Shown one piece after another: positions 44,592 to 56,091 of a stretch of 64,000 bases of DNA. The notes beneath the pieces were generated by a model. It made no database searches. It worked only from the letters and a program-made list of their open reading frames with translations, and was not told where the DNA came from. Each line of letters starts with the position of its first letter. Position 1 is the stretch's first letter. The stretch spans positions 42,417 through 106,416 of the forward strand of contig NZ_JAHKPM010000035.1 of assembly GCF_018860525.1 (NCBI RefSeq). The letters run 5' to 3'. A program made the translations under genes and the position numbers. Origin of the DNA: Vibrio hepatarius. Lineage in GTDB: Bacteria; Pseudomonadota; Gammaproteobacteria; Enterobacterales; Vibrionaceae.

Positions 44592-45860
44592 ATGGCGCAA
44601 TTTATTGACCGACGACTGAACGGCAAAAATAAAAGCGCGGTAAACCGCCAGCGATTTTTACGTCGTCATAAAGAACAAATCAAAGAATCTGTTGCAGACG
44701 CAGTCAATCGCCGTTCTATTACTAATACAGAAACCGGCGAAGACGTTGCAATTCCTCATAAGGATATTAAAGAGCCTATTTTCCATCAGGGAAAAGGCGG
44801 CGTTAAAGAACGTGTGCATCCAGGCAACGATCAATTTATTACTGGGGACAAAATAGAACGACCTAAAGGTGGAGGCCAAGGAGGCTCCGGAGAAGGTGAT
44901 GCTAGCCCAGATGGAGAAGGTCAAGATGAGTTTGTATTTCAGATTTCAAAAGATGAGTACTTAGACATTTTATTTGAAGATCTGGAGCTGCCAAACTTAG
45001 AAAAGAATCAAATCAACAAAATCACAGAGTGGAAAACTCACAGATCAGGCTACCAAACTGCCGGGGTTCCAGCCAACATCGCCATTGTCAAGTCATTACA
45101 ACAATCTCTTGCACGCAGAACGGCTATGACAGCTGGTAAAAGGCGTATGATGAGGGAGCTAGAAGAAGAGCTAGATAACGTTAAAATGAGTGAACCCGCT
45201 CAGCTACTCGAAGAAAAAAGACTTAAAAAGGAAATTAAAGCGCTGCGTAAGCGGATTGATTCGGTCCCTTTCATTGATACCTTTGACCTAAGATTTAAAA
45301 ACTACGAACGTCGACCCATTCCCTCTAGCCAAGCAGTCATGTTTTGTCTAATGGATGTATCTGGCTCTATGGATCAAGCAACAAAAGATATCGCTAAACG
45401 TTTTTATGTATTGCTATATCTCTTCTTAACAAGAACTTATGAAAATGTAGAAGTTGTGTTTATCCGGCATCATACCCAAGCCAAAGAAGTCGATGAGCAT
45501 GAATTTTTCTACTCCCAAGAAACCGGGGGAACCATTGTTTCTAGTGCACTAAAGTTAATGAAAGAGATTGTTGCTGAGCGATATCCGATTGCTGAATGGA
45601 ACGTTTACGCCGCTCAAGCTTCAGATGGGGATAACTGGGCTGATGACTCACCACGCTGCCGTGAACTACTTACAAAAAATTTACTGCCTAATTGCCAGTA
45701 TTATTCGTATATAGAAATTACTCGTCGTTCCCATCAGACCCTGTGGCATGAATATGAAAAATTGGAAGATGCTTTCGACAACTTTGCGATGAAAAACATC
45801 CGTAGTGTTGAGGATATTTTCCCTGTATTCCGAGAGCTATTCAGAAAAGAAACAGCTTAG
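44592..45860 (+). CDS. yeaH: YeaH, DUF444 / VWA-like protein
   Basis: This 422-residue DUF444 protein has a basic N-terminus ([22 protein letters not shown]), a glycine-rich linker ([10 protein letters not shown] near residues 96-105) and a von Willebrand A-like domain with the metal site D-V-S-G-S-M. It is expected to bind partners such as YeaG or SpoVR. The stop is 10 bp before spoVR, which has a strong GGAGG, so the genes are coupled. Confidence 0.93.
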   Translation: MAQFIDRRLNGKNKSAVNRQRFLRRHKEQIKESVADAVNRRSITNTETGEDVAIPHKDIKEPIFHQGKGGVKERVHPGNDQFITGDKIERPKGGGQGGSGEGDASPDGEGQDEFVFQISKDEYLDILFEDLELPNLEKNQINKITEWKTHRSGYQTAGVPANIAIVKSLQQSLARRTAMTAGKRRMMRELEEELDNVKMSEPAQLLEEKRLKKEIKALRKRIDSVPFIDTFDLRFKNYERRPIPSSQAVMFCLMDVSGSMDQATKDIAKRFYVLLYLFLTRTYENVEVVFIRHHTQAKEVDEHEFFYSQETGGTIVSSALKLMKEIVAERYPIAEWNVYAAQASDGDNWADDSPRCRELLTKNLLPNCQYYSYIEITRRSHQTLWHEYEKLEDAFDNFAMKNIRSVEDIFPVFRELFRKETA

Positions 45861-45870
45861 GGAGGCTAAC

Positions 45871-47409
45871 ATGGCAACAAAAACGAAAAAAGCGACTAAG
45901 AAAAAAACTCTGCCAGATGGGCCAGATTGGACCTTTGAGTTACTCGATCGCTATCATGTAGAAATCAAGCGTGTGGCAGAACTCTTCCGATTAGACACCT
46001 ATCCGAATCAAATAGAAGTTATCACATCTGAACAAATGATGGATGCATACTCTAGTATTGGTATGCCAATTAATTATAACCATTGGTCATTTGGCAAGAA
46101 ATTCATCCAAACAGAACAAGGTTACAAACATGGGCAAATGGGATTAGCATATGAAATCGTAATTAATTCAGACCCTTGTATTGCTTATCTAATGGAAGAA
46201 AATACCGTTACTATGCAAGCTTTGGTTATGGCTCACGCTTGTTATGGGCATAACTCCTTCTTTAAAGGCAATTACTTATTTCAAACATGGACAGATGCTA
46301 GCTCTATTATTGATTACCTTCTATTTGCCAAAAACTATATTATTGAATGTGAGCAAAAATATGGTGTAAAAGAAGTTGAAGAATTACTTGATTCTTGTCA
46401 TGCCTTAATGAATTTCGGAGTCGACCGTTATAAACGACCAGAAAAAATCTCTATTGCAGAAGAAAAAATGCGTCAGGAAGAGCGCGAAACTTACCTTCAA
46501 TCTCAAGTCAATGATCTTTGGCGTACAGTACCAAAAGGTAAGGTCGAACCAGAGGAGCTAAAAATCCATTTCCCTTCTGAACCACAGGAAAACATCCTCT
46601 ATTTTATTGAAAAACATGCTCCTCTTCTTGAACCTTGGCAGCGTGAAACCGTCCGTATTGTGCGTAAAATTAGTCAATATTTTTACCCGCAAAAACAAAC
46701 CCAAGTAATGAACGAAGGCTGGGCCACATTCTGGCATTACACTATTCTCAACCATTTGTACGATGAAGGTTTAGTGTCTGACCGATTCATTCTAGAATTC
46801 CTCCACAGCCATACCAGCGTTGTTGCACAACCCGCTTACAATAGTCCATATTTCAGTGGCATTAACCCTTATGCTCTCGGTTTTGCAATGTTTCGCGATA
46901 TACGCCGAATTTGCGAAGAGCCTACAGATGAAGATAGAGAGTGGTTCCCAGAACTTGTCGATACTGATTGGCTGGAAGCCGTTCATTTCGCTATGAAAAA
47001 CTTCAAAGATGAAAGCTTTATAAGCCAGTACTTGTCACCTAAGCTCATGCGTGAATTTAAACTTTTTGCTATCACTGATGACGACCGAAAAAATCACATT
47101 GAAGTCACTGCTATACATAATGATCTAGGCTATCGAGATATAAGGGAAAAGCTAGCTGGCCAGTACAACCTGAGCAGTCTAGAGCCCAATATACAAGTAT
47201 TTAACGTTGATGTACGAGGTGATCGATCTCTGACACTTCAATATGTACCTCATGACAGGATCCCGCTTGATGAAAGTTATGAAGAAGTCTTGAAACATTT
47301 ATATCGCCTCTGGGGATTTGATATCATTCTCGAAGAAGTTAAGGAATCAGGACGACGGGAGATTCTCACGACTTGCCCTAAGAGAAATGATTATGACGGT
47401 CAAATTTAA
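45871..47409 (+). CDS. spoVR: SpoVR family protein (YcgB)
   Basis: This 512-residue protein (E. coli YcgB 510) has a Lys-rich N-terminal tail, then the SpoVR core with H-W-S-F-G-K and E-V-I-T-S-E-Q-M-M. The segments A-H-A-C-Y-G-H-N-S-F-F and N-E-G-W-A-T-F-W-H-Y contain His/Glu pairs like a metal site. The function is unknown; in Bacillus the homologue affects the spore cortex. The start at 45871 has GGAGG seven bases upstream. It is last in the yeaG-yeaH-spoVR operon. A strong terminator follows. Confidence 0.94.
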   Translation: MATKTKKATKKKTLPDGPDWTFELLDRYHVEIKRVAELFRLDTYPNQIEVITSEQMMDAYSSIGMPINYNHWSFGKKFIQTEQGYKHGQMGLAYEIVINSDPCIAYLMEENTVTMQALVMAHACYGHNSFFKGNYLFQTWTDASSIIDYLLFAKNYIIECEQKYGVKEVEELLDSCHALMNFGVDRYKRPEKISIAEEKMRQEERETYLQSQVNDLWRTVPKGKVEPEELKIHFPSEPQENILYFIEKHAPLLEPWQRETVRIVRKISQYFYPQKQTQVMNEGWATFWHYTILNHLYDEGLVSDRFILEFLHSHTSVVAQPAYNSPYFSGINPYALGFAMFRDIRRICEEPTDEDREWFPELVDTDWLEAVHFAMKNFKDESFISQYLSPKLMREFKLFAITDDDRKNHIEVTAIHNDLGYRDIREKLAGQYNLSSLEPNIQVFNVDVRGDRSLTLQYVPHDRIPLDESYEEVLKHLYRLWGFDIILEEVKESGRREILTTCPKRNDYDGQI

Positions 47410-47432
47410 ACCTGAAAGCCAAACCTAATCTT

Positions 47433-47466
47433 AAATGGAGTTCACTTGAAGTGACCTCCATTTTTC
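47433..47466 (+). terminator. spoVR terminator
   Basis: AAATGGAG-T-TCAC pairs with GTGA-C-CTCCATTT (one internal mismatch), followed by TTT. Confidence 0.85.
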
Positions 47467-47590
47467 GTTTTTAACCAACATTAACCGTCGCTAGACACAA
47501 ACCTAACTTAGGCTTTAATTCACACGCTGGATGCGAGAATGGTAGTATCTGCTTATATGACAAATTTTTACTGAGCATGTGCCCGTAAAC

Positions 47591-48343
47591 TCACATAGTA
47601 CTGACAATACGTCTTACGGCTTCGAGATCTTCGGGTGTATCTACACCTGAAGGAGGCACCTGCTTTGCAACCTCAACGTGAATTTTTTCGCCATACCAAA
47701 GTACTCTAAGCTGCTCTAAACTTTCAATTCTCTCTAAAGCTGTTGGCGCCCAATTAATGTAGGTGTTAATAAAACCTGCCCGGTAAGCATAAATACCGAT
47801 ATGTCTCATTAACGGCTGCACAACAAGCTGTTCGCCACCTGTAAAGTTATCACGATCCCAAGGAATCGATGCACGGCTAAAATATAACGCATAACCGTTG
47901 CTATCCGTAACCACTTTAACAGCGTTAGTGTTAAACACTTCATCTTTATGAGAAATTTCGACCGCAAGAGTAGCCATTGGCGCTTGATGATTCACCAAGT
48001 TATTCGCGACTTGAGCGATCGTAACTGGCGGAATTAATGGCTCATCTCCTTGAACATTAACAATCACTTGATCGTCAGAGATCCCCATATTTTGAACAAC
48101 TTCCGCTAAACGCTCTGTCCCTGATTGGTGCTCCGGAGAGGTCATACACACTTGACCACCAAAAACTTTAACCGCGTTTTCTACTCGTTGATCATCGGTC
48201 GCAACAATAACCTCATCAGCACCAGCTTGAATAGCTTGTTCATAAACCCACTGTATCATCGGCTTTCCAGCGATATCAGCAAGCGGTTTACCCGGCAAAC
48301 GTGTTGACTCGTATCGGGCTGGAATAATAACTGTAAAGGCCAT
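47591..48343 (-). CDS. kdsB: KdsB, CMP-KDO synthetase
   Basis: KdsB (250 residues) activates KDO as CMP-KDO for the lipopolysaccharide core. The nucleotide-binding start [15 protein letters not shown] is intact, and the active-site V-N-V-Q-G-D-E-P motif is visible. It is last in comEC-msbA-lpxK-ycaR-kdsB. Its ATG shares one base with the ycaR stop (TAATG), showing translational coupling, and GGGGAGG lies just upstream. Confidence 0.96.
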   Translation of the reverse strand: MAFTVIIPARYESTRLPGKPLADIAGKPMIQWVYEQAIQAGADEVIVATDDQRVENAVKVFGGQVCMTSPEHQSGTERLAEVVQNMGISDDQVIVNVQGDEPLIPPVTIAQVANNLVNHQAPMATLAVEISHKDEVFNTNAVKVVTDSNGYALYFSRASIPWDRDNFTGGEQLVVQPLMRHIGIYAYRAGFINTYINWAPTALERIESLEQLRVLWYGEKIHVEVAKQVPPSGVDTPEDLEAVRRIVSTM

Positions 48344-48522
48344 TACCTCCCCTCTTCCATACTCATACTACGTGCTTCAGGCTCTAATAATACGGGAATA
48401 CCTTCTTTAATTGGGTAAGCCAAGCGATCTAACTTACAAATCAACTCTTGTTTATCTTTATCGAATGTCAGTTTTCCTTTACAAACTGGACATGCAACTA
48501 TCTCAAGTAGGCGATGATCCAT
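48343..48522 (-). CDS. ycaR: Trm112-like zinc protein YcaR
   Basis: This is a 59-residue gene. The protein starts [18 protein letters not shown] and contains a third Cys (L-I-C-K), then the family ending [10 protein letters not shown]. It is the usual small Trm112/UPF0434 protein between lpxK and kdsB. Relatives act as methyltransferase partners. The start overlaps the lpxK end by 20 bp, and the stop overlaps the kdsB start by one base. Confidence 0.9.
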   Translation of the reverse strand: MDHRLLEIVACPVCKGKLTFDKDKQELICKLDRLAYPIKEGIPVLLEPEARSMSMEEGR

Positions 48523-49510
48523 ACTGTTCCTTAACCTCTTTAATCTTACTTAAAATACGCGTTTCGTCTTGTGGGCTGAATGTAGCCGTTACAGGGAGAT
48601 ACCACCAATTATCTTCAGCATAATGACCACATTTCACCGCATCTTTTTCGGTCATAATAATGTGTTGCCCTTGGGCAGCTAAAGCGTGTAATTCTGAAGG
48701 TTCAAAGTCTTGATGATCGGAAAAACCTTTGGTTAATAATGGCTTAGCACCTAAGCCTTCAAGCGTATCAAAAAAGCGAGGGGGGTGACCTATCCCCGCA
48801 ATCGCAACAAGTGACTCCAATTGGCTAACAGGTGCCTTTAGGTTATTTTTTAAGTTAACCGCTAGACTTGGTGTTAGATTCATCGCCATTTCGCCAGCTT
48901 CTGATTCACCACCATTGGTCACAATAAAGTTAACTTCTGATAAACGAGAAGTAGACTCTCTCAATGGCCCTAAAGGCATAAGATGCTCATTGCCAAAACG
49001 GCGCTGGCCATCAACAACAACCAGCTCTATGTCTCTCTCTAAGGCATAATGTTGTAGGCCATCATCCGCAATAATAATGTCGATACCGAAAGGGAGTAGC
49101 GCCTTTACCGCATCGCTGCGCGTTGGAGAAACAACGACTGGAGCGCCAGTTCGCTTGAAAATAAGCTTGGGCTCATCACCACAATGCTTAGTTGATGTTT
49201 GCTCTTCAACAATCAATGGATAGTTGTTCGCCTTTGCACCGTAACCACGCGATACAACACCAGGTTTATAACCTTGGGCCTGTAACTTCTCAATCAACCA
49301 AATGACAACAGGAGTTTTACCATTTCCACCAACTGTAATGTTGCCCACAACAATGACTGGGACTGGAGGACGGTAGCTTGGCCGTTTCCCTGACAAAAAA
49401 GCCTCACGTCGACGACGACTTAGTATCCCAAATAGGTGGCTTAGCGGCCACAAGAATGGCCACAATATATAAAAAAGAACAGATTTCTCAAACCAGACTT
49501 TTCCAATCAT
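48503..49510 (-). CDS. lpxK: LpxK, tetraacyldisaccharide 4'-kinase
   Basis: LpxK (335 residues) phosphorylates the 4' position of the lipid A precursor at the inner membrane. It has an N-terminal membrane-binding helix ([14 protein letters not shown]) and Walker [13 protein letters not shown] near residue 60. It is 3 bp downstream of msbA and overlaps ycaR by 20 bp. Confidence 0.96.
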   Translation of the reverse strand: MIGKVWFEKSVLFYILWPFLWPLSHLFGILSRRRREAFLSGKRPSYRPPVPVIVVGNITVGGNGKTPVVIWLIEKLQAQGYKPGVVSRGYGAKANNYPLIVEEQTSTKHCGDEPKLIFKRTGAPVVVSPTRSDAVKALLPFGIDIIIADDGLQHYALERDIELVVVDGQRRFGNEHLMPLGPLRESTSRLSEVNFIVTNGGESEAGEMAMNLTPSLAVNLKNNLKAPVSQLESLVAIAGIGHPPRFFDTLEGLGAKPLLTKGFSDHQDFEPSELHALAAQGQHIIMTEKDAVKCGHYAEDNWWYLPVTATFSPQDETRILSKIKEVKEQYGSSPT

Positions 49511-49513
49511 GCT

Positions 49514-51262
49514 TTAAGCACCAAACTGAATTCTGTGCAACTGAGCATAAGCGCCATCTTTTTCTAATAGGCTCAAATGATGGCCACGTTCTATGATTTC
49601 GCCTTCATCGACCACTAAGATTTCATCCGCATTTTCAATTGTAGATAGCCGATGCGCGATGACCAATACCGTTTTGTTTTTTTGTAATTCATCCAATGCA
49701 GATTGAATAGCTTTTTCCGACTCTGTATCCAAAGCCGATGTAGCCTCATCCAAAATTAGTACCGGAGCATCACGCAGTAGAGCACGAGCAATGGCAATAC
49801 GCTGACGCTGACCTCCAGATAAACTAGCACCATTTTCACCAATCACCGTATCCAAGCCTTGCTCCATGTTTTCAATAAAATCCATCGCGAAAGCAAGGCG
49901 TGCTGCTTCTTCTATCTGCTCACGGCTATATTCTTCAGTTGCAGCATAGGCAATATTATTAGCAATAGTATCGTTGAATAAATATACGTTTTGCGAAACT
50001 AAAGCAAAGTGACTGCGCAAATTTGTCAGTTTATAATCACGAACATCACGGCCATCAAGTTCAATACTTCCAGAATCAACATCATAAAAACGTGTAAACA
50101 GGTTAGCAATAGTACTCTTACCTGAACCAGAACGACCAACGAGTGCGACTGTTTTTCCAAGAGGGATATCAAAGCTTACACTTCGCAGAGCAGGGGCATC
50201 TTTACCCTGATAGGTAAAAGTTACATCCTTAACGCTAATTTCTCCACTGGCTTTAGCTATCTTGTATATACCCTTATCTTTCTCTGTGTCTAGATCCATT
50301 AACTCAAACAGCGTCTGGCTAGCAGCCATACCACGTTGAAATTCGGAGGTCACATTAGTCAAGGCTTTAAGTGGTCTCATCAAAGCAAACATGGCGGAAA
50401 ACACCACAGTAAAAGTACCCGGCGTGAGTTGCTCTTTAATCGAATCTACACTCGCTAGAAAAAGCACAACAACTAAGGCAACAGATGCAATAGTCTGAAT
50501 AACAGGGTTGGCAATAGACTGAGCAGCAACAAGCTTCATTGACTGCTGGCGCATCTGGTTACTCACAGCATCGAAGCGTTTGCGTTCAACCTCTTGACCA
50601 CCGTAACTCAATACCACTTTGTGCCCTTTGAGCATTTGCTCTGCAGATGCCGTAACGTGCCCCATTGTATCCTGCATATTCTTAGAGATTTTACGAAAGC
50701 GCTTTGACACAACACCAATCCCCCAAGCAACAACAGGAGCGACAATAAATAGTACAAGGGAAAGCTGCCAGCTATACCAAAACATCAGCACCAGAAAACC
50801 AATGATGCTAGCTCCTTCACGGACAATGCTTACTAAGGCACGGCTCGTTGCACCAGCAACTTGCTCGGAATCATAAGTAATGCGTGATAATAAACCTCCG
50901 GTAGATTCTTTATCAAAGTAAGCAACTGGCATATGCATGAATTGACTAAAAATACGCCGGCGCATTAACATCACTACATTGCCCGACACCCAACTCAAAC
51001 AATAAGAAGAAACAAAACCACTCGCTCCTCTTAGGAGCATCATTCCAAATATAATAAAAGGCAACACACGAAGAAAGTTGGACTCTGCATCGCCAAAACC
51101 TTCATCAAGAAGGGGCTTCAATAATGATACCATGTAGGTATCAGCCACCGCATTAATGATCAAAGCAACAATAGCTACAGAGAGCCCCGCTTTATATAGG
51201 CGAATGTATGTCCACAGGCGTTTAAAAGTTTGCCAGGTCGTTTCATCTTGATTAAGAGACAT
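49514..51262 (-). CDS. msbA: MsbA, lipid A flippase ABC transporter
   Basis: This 582-residue half-transporter has six transmembrane segments followed by an ATPase domain (Walker [10 protein letters not shown], signature L-S-G-G-Q, Walker [11 protein letters not shown]). It flips lipid A-core across the inner membrane as a homodimer. Its start is 30 bp after comEC/rec2, and lpxK follows 3 bp after its stop, so lipid A synthesis, activation and export are one operon headed by a DNA-uptake gene. Confidence 0.97.
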   Translation of the reverse strand: MSLNQDETTWQTFKRLWTYIRLYKAGLSVAIVALIINAVADTYMVSLLKPLLDEGFGDAESNFLRVLPFIIFGMMLLRGASGFVSSYCLSWVSGNVVMLMRRRIFSQFMHMPVAYFDKESTGGLLSRITYDSEQVAGATSRALVSIVREGASIIGFLVLMFWYSWQLSLVLFIVAPVVAWGIGVVSKRFRKISKNMQDTMGHVTASAEQMLKGHKVVLSYGGQEVERKRFDAVSNQMRQQSMKLVAAQSIANPVIQTIASVALVVVLFLASVDSIKEQLTPGTFTVVFSAMFALMRPLKALTNVTSEFQRGMAASQTLFELMDLDTEKDKGIYKIAKASGEISVKDVTFTYQGKDAPALRSVSFDIPLGKTVALVGRSGSGKSTIANLFTRFYDVDSGSIELDGRDVRDYKLTNLRSHFALVSQNVYLFNDTIANNIAYAATEEYSREQIEEAARLAFAMDFIENMEQGLDTVIGENGASLSGGQRQRIAIARALLRDAPVLILDEATSALDTESEKAIQSALDELQKNKTVLVIAHRLSTIENADEILVVDEGEIIERGHHLSLLEKDGAYAQLHRIQFGA

Positions 51263-51292
51263 AAAAGAGCTTATTTTTTTACAATATGGTGC

Positions 51293-53530
51293 TTATTCTA
51301 CTCCCTTACGTAGCATCTGCCTATACCAAGACTGCCCTTTCCCTTCCCTTAATACATCGACATTCCAGTGCGAGTGATAAAAGCTGATACTTATTTGACC
51401 AGACGTCCCTGTATCTAACCAGTCCACATTAGCTTCAGCATATCGTTCAACAACTTTCTGGTCGGGAAGTGACCATTTTCCTATTTTAGCGGTTGAGGCA
51501 ATGGCGACTTCTGGACCTACCACTTTTATAAACTGGTTAATTGAAGAAGTTCGACTACCGTGGTGAGGCACAATTAAAATATCACTCCTTAATAACTGAG
51601 GATGTCTAACCAACATCCATTCAACGACAGCGTCAATATCGCCAGTTAAAAGGAGTGAATTGCTTGTCGCTTGATGAATAACTCTCACGACACATGAATG
51701 AGGGTTATAGGCCCTAAATACTGAATGATTTGGCCATATAAACTCTATATCTAGTTCCCCCCAAACCATTTTCTGGCCAGCTATACATTTTGGCCCATTG
51801 ATCGTTTTCTGACTGCTGACTATGCTCTCTGGGTGCCAATTTTCTATAATCGTCTCCATTCCACCAGCATGATCATTATCTGCATGCGATAAAATTAAAA
51901 TATCCACTTTCTTAATGCCATGATAATGGAGAAAAGGGGTTATAATCCGCTCTGCAATACTGCTTTCTTGCCAAGCTATACCAGTGTCATAAATGATGGC
52001 ATTTGGTCCTTGCTTAATAACTACCGCTAGTCCATGACCGACATCAAGCACAAAAACTTGCCAAGTAGGCCTAGATTTCCAGTCAATTAAAACGGTCAAT
52101 ACACATGTGAGCAATAGGCTCTTTCCCCTCCAACTAAGAAAGGGAGCCACACCACATAGAGCTATCAAAAAGCATAACCATATGACTTGCTGATTCGTTA
52201 ATGAGAGCCAACTCTTTTCTGCGAAAGTAATCGCATAAAATACAGGTTGTATTGTCCAGTCGACCCAATCCCATAAAAAGGTTATATCAAATCCAATATC
52301 AAGCAAAAGTGCCAGCAAAGCTGATGGCACCACAACAAAGCTAAACCATGGGACAAACAGAATATTGTATAAAAAGCTACTTAAACTCACACCATAGAAG
52401 AGCATGGCAATGGCAGGCATCATCCCTAAGACCAATGAGAATTGGAGTAGTAATGCTTTTTTCCAATATGCGCTATGGTAAGGTTGCAGCGACATAAAGA
52501 GCAAAATAATGGCTACAGCCCACATTGTTAGCCATAAACTCGCCGATACCGAGGAAAAGGGGTCTATAAATAGCAACCAAGAGAGAATGATTAGCCATTG
52601 ATAACTAGACGGTATTCTTTTTAATGAAGTCAATAATATGGACATTAAACAGCATGCCCATATCGCTCTCTGAGTTGGAATAGAAAACCCCGCTAACCAA
52701 GCGTAACAACCGCTCAGCAAAACAGCAATCAGCATCGGAGCAGAGACCCAACTATGAACAACTCGGAAAAGTGCCTTACCAATAAACCAGCCAATAGAGA
52801 AAACAATGCCAATGTGGAGCCCTGATATAGCAATTACATGACTCAAACCACTGAACTTAAGTTTCTGTTTTGTTTTGGTTAACAACTCATCACGCATGCC
52901 AAATGTTAAAGCAAATATAATTCCTTTACTCGGTAACTCTTCCACCGAACTTACCATTTTTTTAAACCATTCAGAACGTAAAGATGCCACATACCTTACC
53001 CAATAACTTTGATTGGTTAACACATGTGCTCGACCAACAATACGTTTTTGCAGCGCATATTTCTCAGCATCAAAACCCACATCATTGAGTAGCCCTACGA
53101 TCGGCTTTACCCTTACCTGCGCCTTAATCTCATCGTTAGGGGTTAGAATCGTCGGAGACACTAACCAAATACTTGGCCTCAGCGGCGCTAAAATGTGTTT
53201 TCCATTAATAGAAAACACTGTCACTTCACCTTGAAAACCATGACTTACTTGCTTAAAAAAGCTGTCAACCTCCGCATTTATGGTAATATTCTTCCCAGCT
53301 TGGAAAAGTATTCCTTGCTGATGGCGTAAAAAGTTGTTGTGTATTATTAATATCAGGCATGCGACCACAGATCCTAGGCTCCATCTTAGCCATTTTAACC
53401 TTATACTGAATATCAGGATCAAGAGACAGGGAAATAGCCATTCCCATGATGGTATAAACCACCATGACGAGATGGTGGATATAAGGAAACAAAACGAAAT
53501 GAGTGTCCAGTAATTTAAAGAGAGAGTCAT
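51293..53530 (-). CDS. comEC: ComEC / Rec2, DNA-uptake channel
   Basis: This 745-residue protein has about ten membrane segments, the competence motif (V-I-A-I-S-G-L-H-I-G near residue 236) and a C-terminal metallo-beta-lactamase-like domain (S-H-A-D-N-D-H-A-G-G near 550 and P-H-H-G-S-R-T-S). ComEC forms the inner-membrane pore for single-stranded DNA in transformation. TfoX (22616) is expected to raise its expression through Vibrio competence control. The start lies only 8 bp from the divergent DUF2062 start, so regulatory sites must sit inside coding sequence. Confidence 0.95.
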   Translation of the reverse strand: MTLSLNYWTLISFCFLISTISSWWFIPSWEWLFPCLLILIFSIRLKWLRWSLGSVVACLILIIHNNFLRHQQGILFQAGKNITINAEVDSFFKQVSHGFQGEVTVFSINGKHILAPLRPSIWLVSPTILTPNDEIKAQVRVKPIVGLLNDVGFDAEKYALQKRIVGRAHVLTNQSYWVRYVASLRSEWFKKMVSSVEELPSKGIIFALTFGMRDELLTKTKQKLKFSGLSHVIAISGLHIGIVFSIGWFIGKALFRVVHSWVSAPMLIAVLLSGCYAWLAGFSIPTQRAIWACCLMSILLTSLKRIPSSYQWLIILSWLLFIDPFSSVSASLWLTMWAVAIILLFMSLQPYHSAYWKKALLLQFSLVLGMMPAIAMLFYGVSLSSFLYNILFVPWFSFVVVPSALLALLLDIGFDITFLWDWVDWTIQPVFYAITFAEKSWLSLTNQQVIWLCFLIALCGVAPFLSWRGKSLLLTCVLTVLIDWKSRPTWQVFVLDVGHGLAVVIKQGPNAIIYDTGIAWQESSIAERIITPFLHYHGIKKVDILILSHADNDHAGGMETIIENWHPESIVSSQKTINGPKCIAGQKMVWGELDIEFIWPNHSVFRAYNPHSCVVRVIHQATSNSLLLTGDIDAVVEWMLVRHPQLLRSDILIVPHHGSRTSSINQFIKVVGPEVAIASTAKIGKWSLPDQKVVERYAEANVDWLDTGTSGQISISFYHSHWNVDVLREGKGQSWYRQMLRKGVE

Positions 53531-53538
53531 ATTTCCCT

Positions 53539-54084
53539 ATGCCAAGAAAACTCATAAAACGTTTTATGCCCGACCACGAGGTGATAAAGCGCCAAAAAGC
53601 ACTAAAAATCTTTGGTAATGTGCTTTATAACCCCAATCTCTGGTGCCTGAATCGCCGCTCTGCATCTGGTGCATTTGCTGTGGGGCTATTCATGGCTTTT
53701 GTGCCCCTGCCAAGTCAAATGATTATGTCTGCCGGCTTAGCCATTTTATGTGGTGTAAATTTACCCCTGTCGGTGGCTCTTGTCTGGGTAAGCAACCCTA
53801 TTACCATGCCTGTAATGTTTTACTTCGCATACAAAATTGGCGCTTGGGTCATGCATACTCCTCCCCAAGCTTTTCATTTTGAACTTTCTTGGGACTTTAT
53901 CATGCAACAAATGAGCACCATCGGTCCTCCGTTTATACTTGGGTGTATGATTTGTGGTGTTTTCTCAGCCATGGCTGGGTATTTTGGCATTAAAGCACTT
54001 TGGCGTTATTCAGTTGTAAGAAGTTGGCAGCAACGAAAAATTAGATTAGGTAGATTACTTAAAAAAAGAAAGCGCAAACCCTAG
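53539..54084 (+). CDS. DUF2062 family membrane protein
   Basis: This 181-residue protein has the DUF2062 pattern: M-P-R-K-L-I-K-R-F-M-P-D-H, then N-P-N-L-W-C-L-N-R-R-S-A-S-G-A-F-A-V-G-L-F, and two or three hydrophobic segments (L-P-S-Q-M-I-M and S-N-P-I-T-M-P-V-M-F-Y). The C-terminus is very basic (L-K-K-R-K-R-K-P). The function is unknown. The M-P-R-K start is chosen by family memory; a GTG at 53503 would overlap comEC by 28 bp. It is divergent from comEC. Confidence 0.87.
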   Translation: MPRKLIKRFMPDHEVIKRQKALKIFGNVLYNPNLWCLNRRSASGAFAVGLFMAFVPLPSQMIMSAGLAILCGVNLPLSVALVWVSNPITMPVMFYFAYKIGAWVMHTPPQAFHFELSWDFIMQQMSTIGPPFILGCMICGVFSAMAGYFGIKALWRYSVVRSWQQRKIRLGRLLKKRKRKP

Positions 54085-54158
54085 CCTTACGATGGAGTTG
54101 TAGGCTTTTTGTAACTGATGTGTTGTGTGAAGATGAAAGGACCATAATGGCCCTAACT

Positions 54159-55403
54159 TTATTTCGAACTCAATACCGAAGCAGGATTAAGTTTAGATGC
54201 TCGAGAAGCTGGATACCACGTAGCGAGTAGGCTCAAAATCAGCGCAGTCCCAGACACGAGTAATATGTCCGTCCAAATAATTTGCGATGGAAGAAAATCA
54301 ACGAAATATATATCCCCAGAAAGAAATTGGTGGCCAATGGCTTTTTCTAGCGCGTTTATCAAGTAAGTTAAGTTAGTGGCAACTAACACACCAATTATAC
54401 TGCCAATTAAACTACCTAGTACCCCAGAAAAAACACCTTGCCAGATAAAAATACGCTTAATCAATCCATCAGTAGCACCCATTGTTCTCAAGATGGCTAT
54501 TTCACCTGCACGATCTTTCACTGCCATCATCAAAGTAGAGACAATATTAAAACTCGCAACACCTATCACAAGAACCATAACTAAATACATAATGGTCCTC
54601 ACCAGTTGTATGTCACGATACAGGAAACCATATTCTTGCTGCCAACTTCTCAGGTAGACATAAACGTTTAAGGTATTCCCTGCCTCGCGTACAATTTGTG
54701 TTGCATTTAGCACATCAGATACTTTTAACGAAACGCCAGTTACAGCCTCACCTAGTTGCGCATACTTTTGGCCATCTTTCAGCGGTACTAAAGCAAGAGT
54801 ATGGTCAATTTGGCCATTGAGCTTAAGCAGCCCAGTTACTTTCACTCGCACTCGCTTTGGTGCTTGTACTTGACTTGTTGAACCTGAAGTTGGGATCATC
54901 AAAGTAATATAATCACCTTTTGAGACATCTAAAAATGTCGCTACCCCCTGCCCAAGGATCACTTGTTGCTCACCAGGAACAAACTCTTTCCATGTCTGTC
55001 CATCAATATAATCATTGATATTAGACACTTTTGCTTCCATATTTGGCTCAACTCCACGAACTTCTAGAGCTTTCACTTTTTGACCCTTTTCAGCTAATGC
55101 GGTAATGGCCACATAGGGGGCCGCTGCCTCAATTTTGGGATGCTTCTCGGCTTGCTTCATCACCGATTCCCACTCAAATATTGGACCACGCACACCTTCA
55201 AATTCACCATGAGCCACAACAGATAGAACGCGATTTTTCAACTCTCTTTCAAAGCCATTCATTGCCGACAGGCCAATAATAATCACAGCAACACCAACAG
55301 CAATTCCTATTGTTGAAGATAGGGAAATGAATGACACCATTTTATTGCGTTGCTTAGCACGGCTAAAACGCGCACCAATAAACAAAGATAATGAAGAGAA
55401 CAA
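54159..55403 (-). CDS. lolE: LolE, lipoprotein-sorting ABC permease
   Basis: LolE pairs with LolC and LolD to release outer-membrane lipoproteins to LolA. The TTG at 55403 is supported by AAGGAGG six bases upstream and gives 414 residues, the E. coli length; a start upstream at 55484 would lie inside lolD. The N-terminus L-F-S-S-L-S-L-F-I-G-A-R-F-S-R is the family start. Four transmembrane segments bracket a large periplasmic domain. Confidence 0.95.
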   Translation of the reverse strand: MFSSLSLFIGARFSRAKQRNKMVSFISLSSTIGIAVGVAVIIIGLSAMNGFERELKNRVLSVVAHGEFEGVRGPIFEWESVMKQAEKHPKIEAAAPYVAITALAEKGQKVKALEVRGVEPNMEAKVSNINDYIDGQTWKEFVPGEQQVILGQGVATFLDVSKGDYITLMIPTSGSTSQVQAPKRVRVKVTGLLKLNGQIDHTLALVPLKDGQKYAQLGEAVTGVSLKVSDVLNATQIVREAGNTLNVYVYLRSWQQEYGFLYRDIQLVRTIMYLVMVLVIGVASFNIVSTLMMAVKDRAGEIAILRTMGATDGLIKRIFIWQGVFSGVLGSLIGSIIGVLVATNLTYLINALEKAIGHQFLSGDIYFVDFLPSQIIWTDILLVSGTALILSLLATWYPASRASKLNPASVLSSK

Positions 55404-55404
55404 G

Positions 55405-56091
55405 TTATGCCTCCTTATTATCAAGTAACAAGCCATCCTGCATATGTAACTTCTTGTCCATTTTGGTAGCCAATTCCCCATCATGGGTAACGACTAAGAA
55501 TGCAGTGCCTGATTGTTGATTAAGCTCCCTCATTAAATCGTAAATAGATAAGGCAGTCTTATAATCCAAATTACCTGTTGGCTCATCGGCAAGAACTAAA
55601 GAAGGGTTATTCACTAATGCGCGTGCAATGGCAACACGTTGGCGTTCCCCCCCAGAAAGCTCAGACGGTCGATGTTCAATTCGATGAGTGAGCCCTACTT
55701 TATCCAATAATGCTCTGGCAGACTGTTTTGCTTGAGCCGGCTTCTCCCCACCAATCAGCAGTGGCATTGCCACATTTTCTAACGCGCTGAAATCGGCTAA
55801 AAGGTGGTGAAATTGATAGACAAAGCCAAGATGCTGATTGCGAAGTTTCGCCTGTTTATTCGAGCTTAACTTAGCAATTTCTTGACCAAGAATACGAACC
55901 TCTCCTTGTGTTGCATCATCAAGGGCACCAAGAATATGGAGTAAGGTGCTCTTACCCGATCCTGAAGACCCCATAATAGAAGCCAGTTCACCAATTTGGA
56001 GATCAAAACTCACCCCTTTGAGTACTTGAGTATCATGAGAGCCTTCACGATATGTTTTACAAATATTATGACATTGAAGGAGATTATTCAT
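55405..56091 (-). CDS. lolD: LolD, lipoprotein-sorting ATPase
   Basis: This 228-residue ABC ATPase has Walker [10 protein letters not shown], signature L-S-G-G-E-R-Q-R, Walker [13 protein letters not shown] and H-loop V-V-T-H-D. It powers LolC-LolE. It overlaps lolC by 8 bp and ends one base before lolE. Confidence 0.96.
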   Translation of the reverse strand: MNNLLQCHNICKTYREGSHDTQVLKGVSFDLQIGELASIMGSSGSGKSTLLHILGALDDATQGEVRILGQEIAKLSSNKQAKLRNQHLGFVYQFHHLLADFSALENVAMPLLIGGEKPAQAKQSARALLDKVGLTHRIEHRPSELSGGERQRVAIARALVNNPSLVLADEPTGNLDYKTALSIYDLMRELNQQSGTAFLVVTHDGELATKMDKKLHMQDGLLLDNKEA

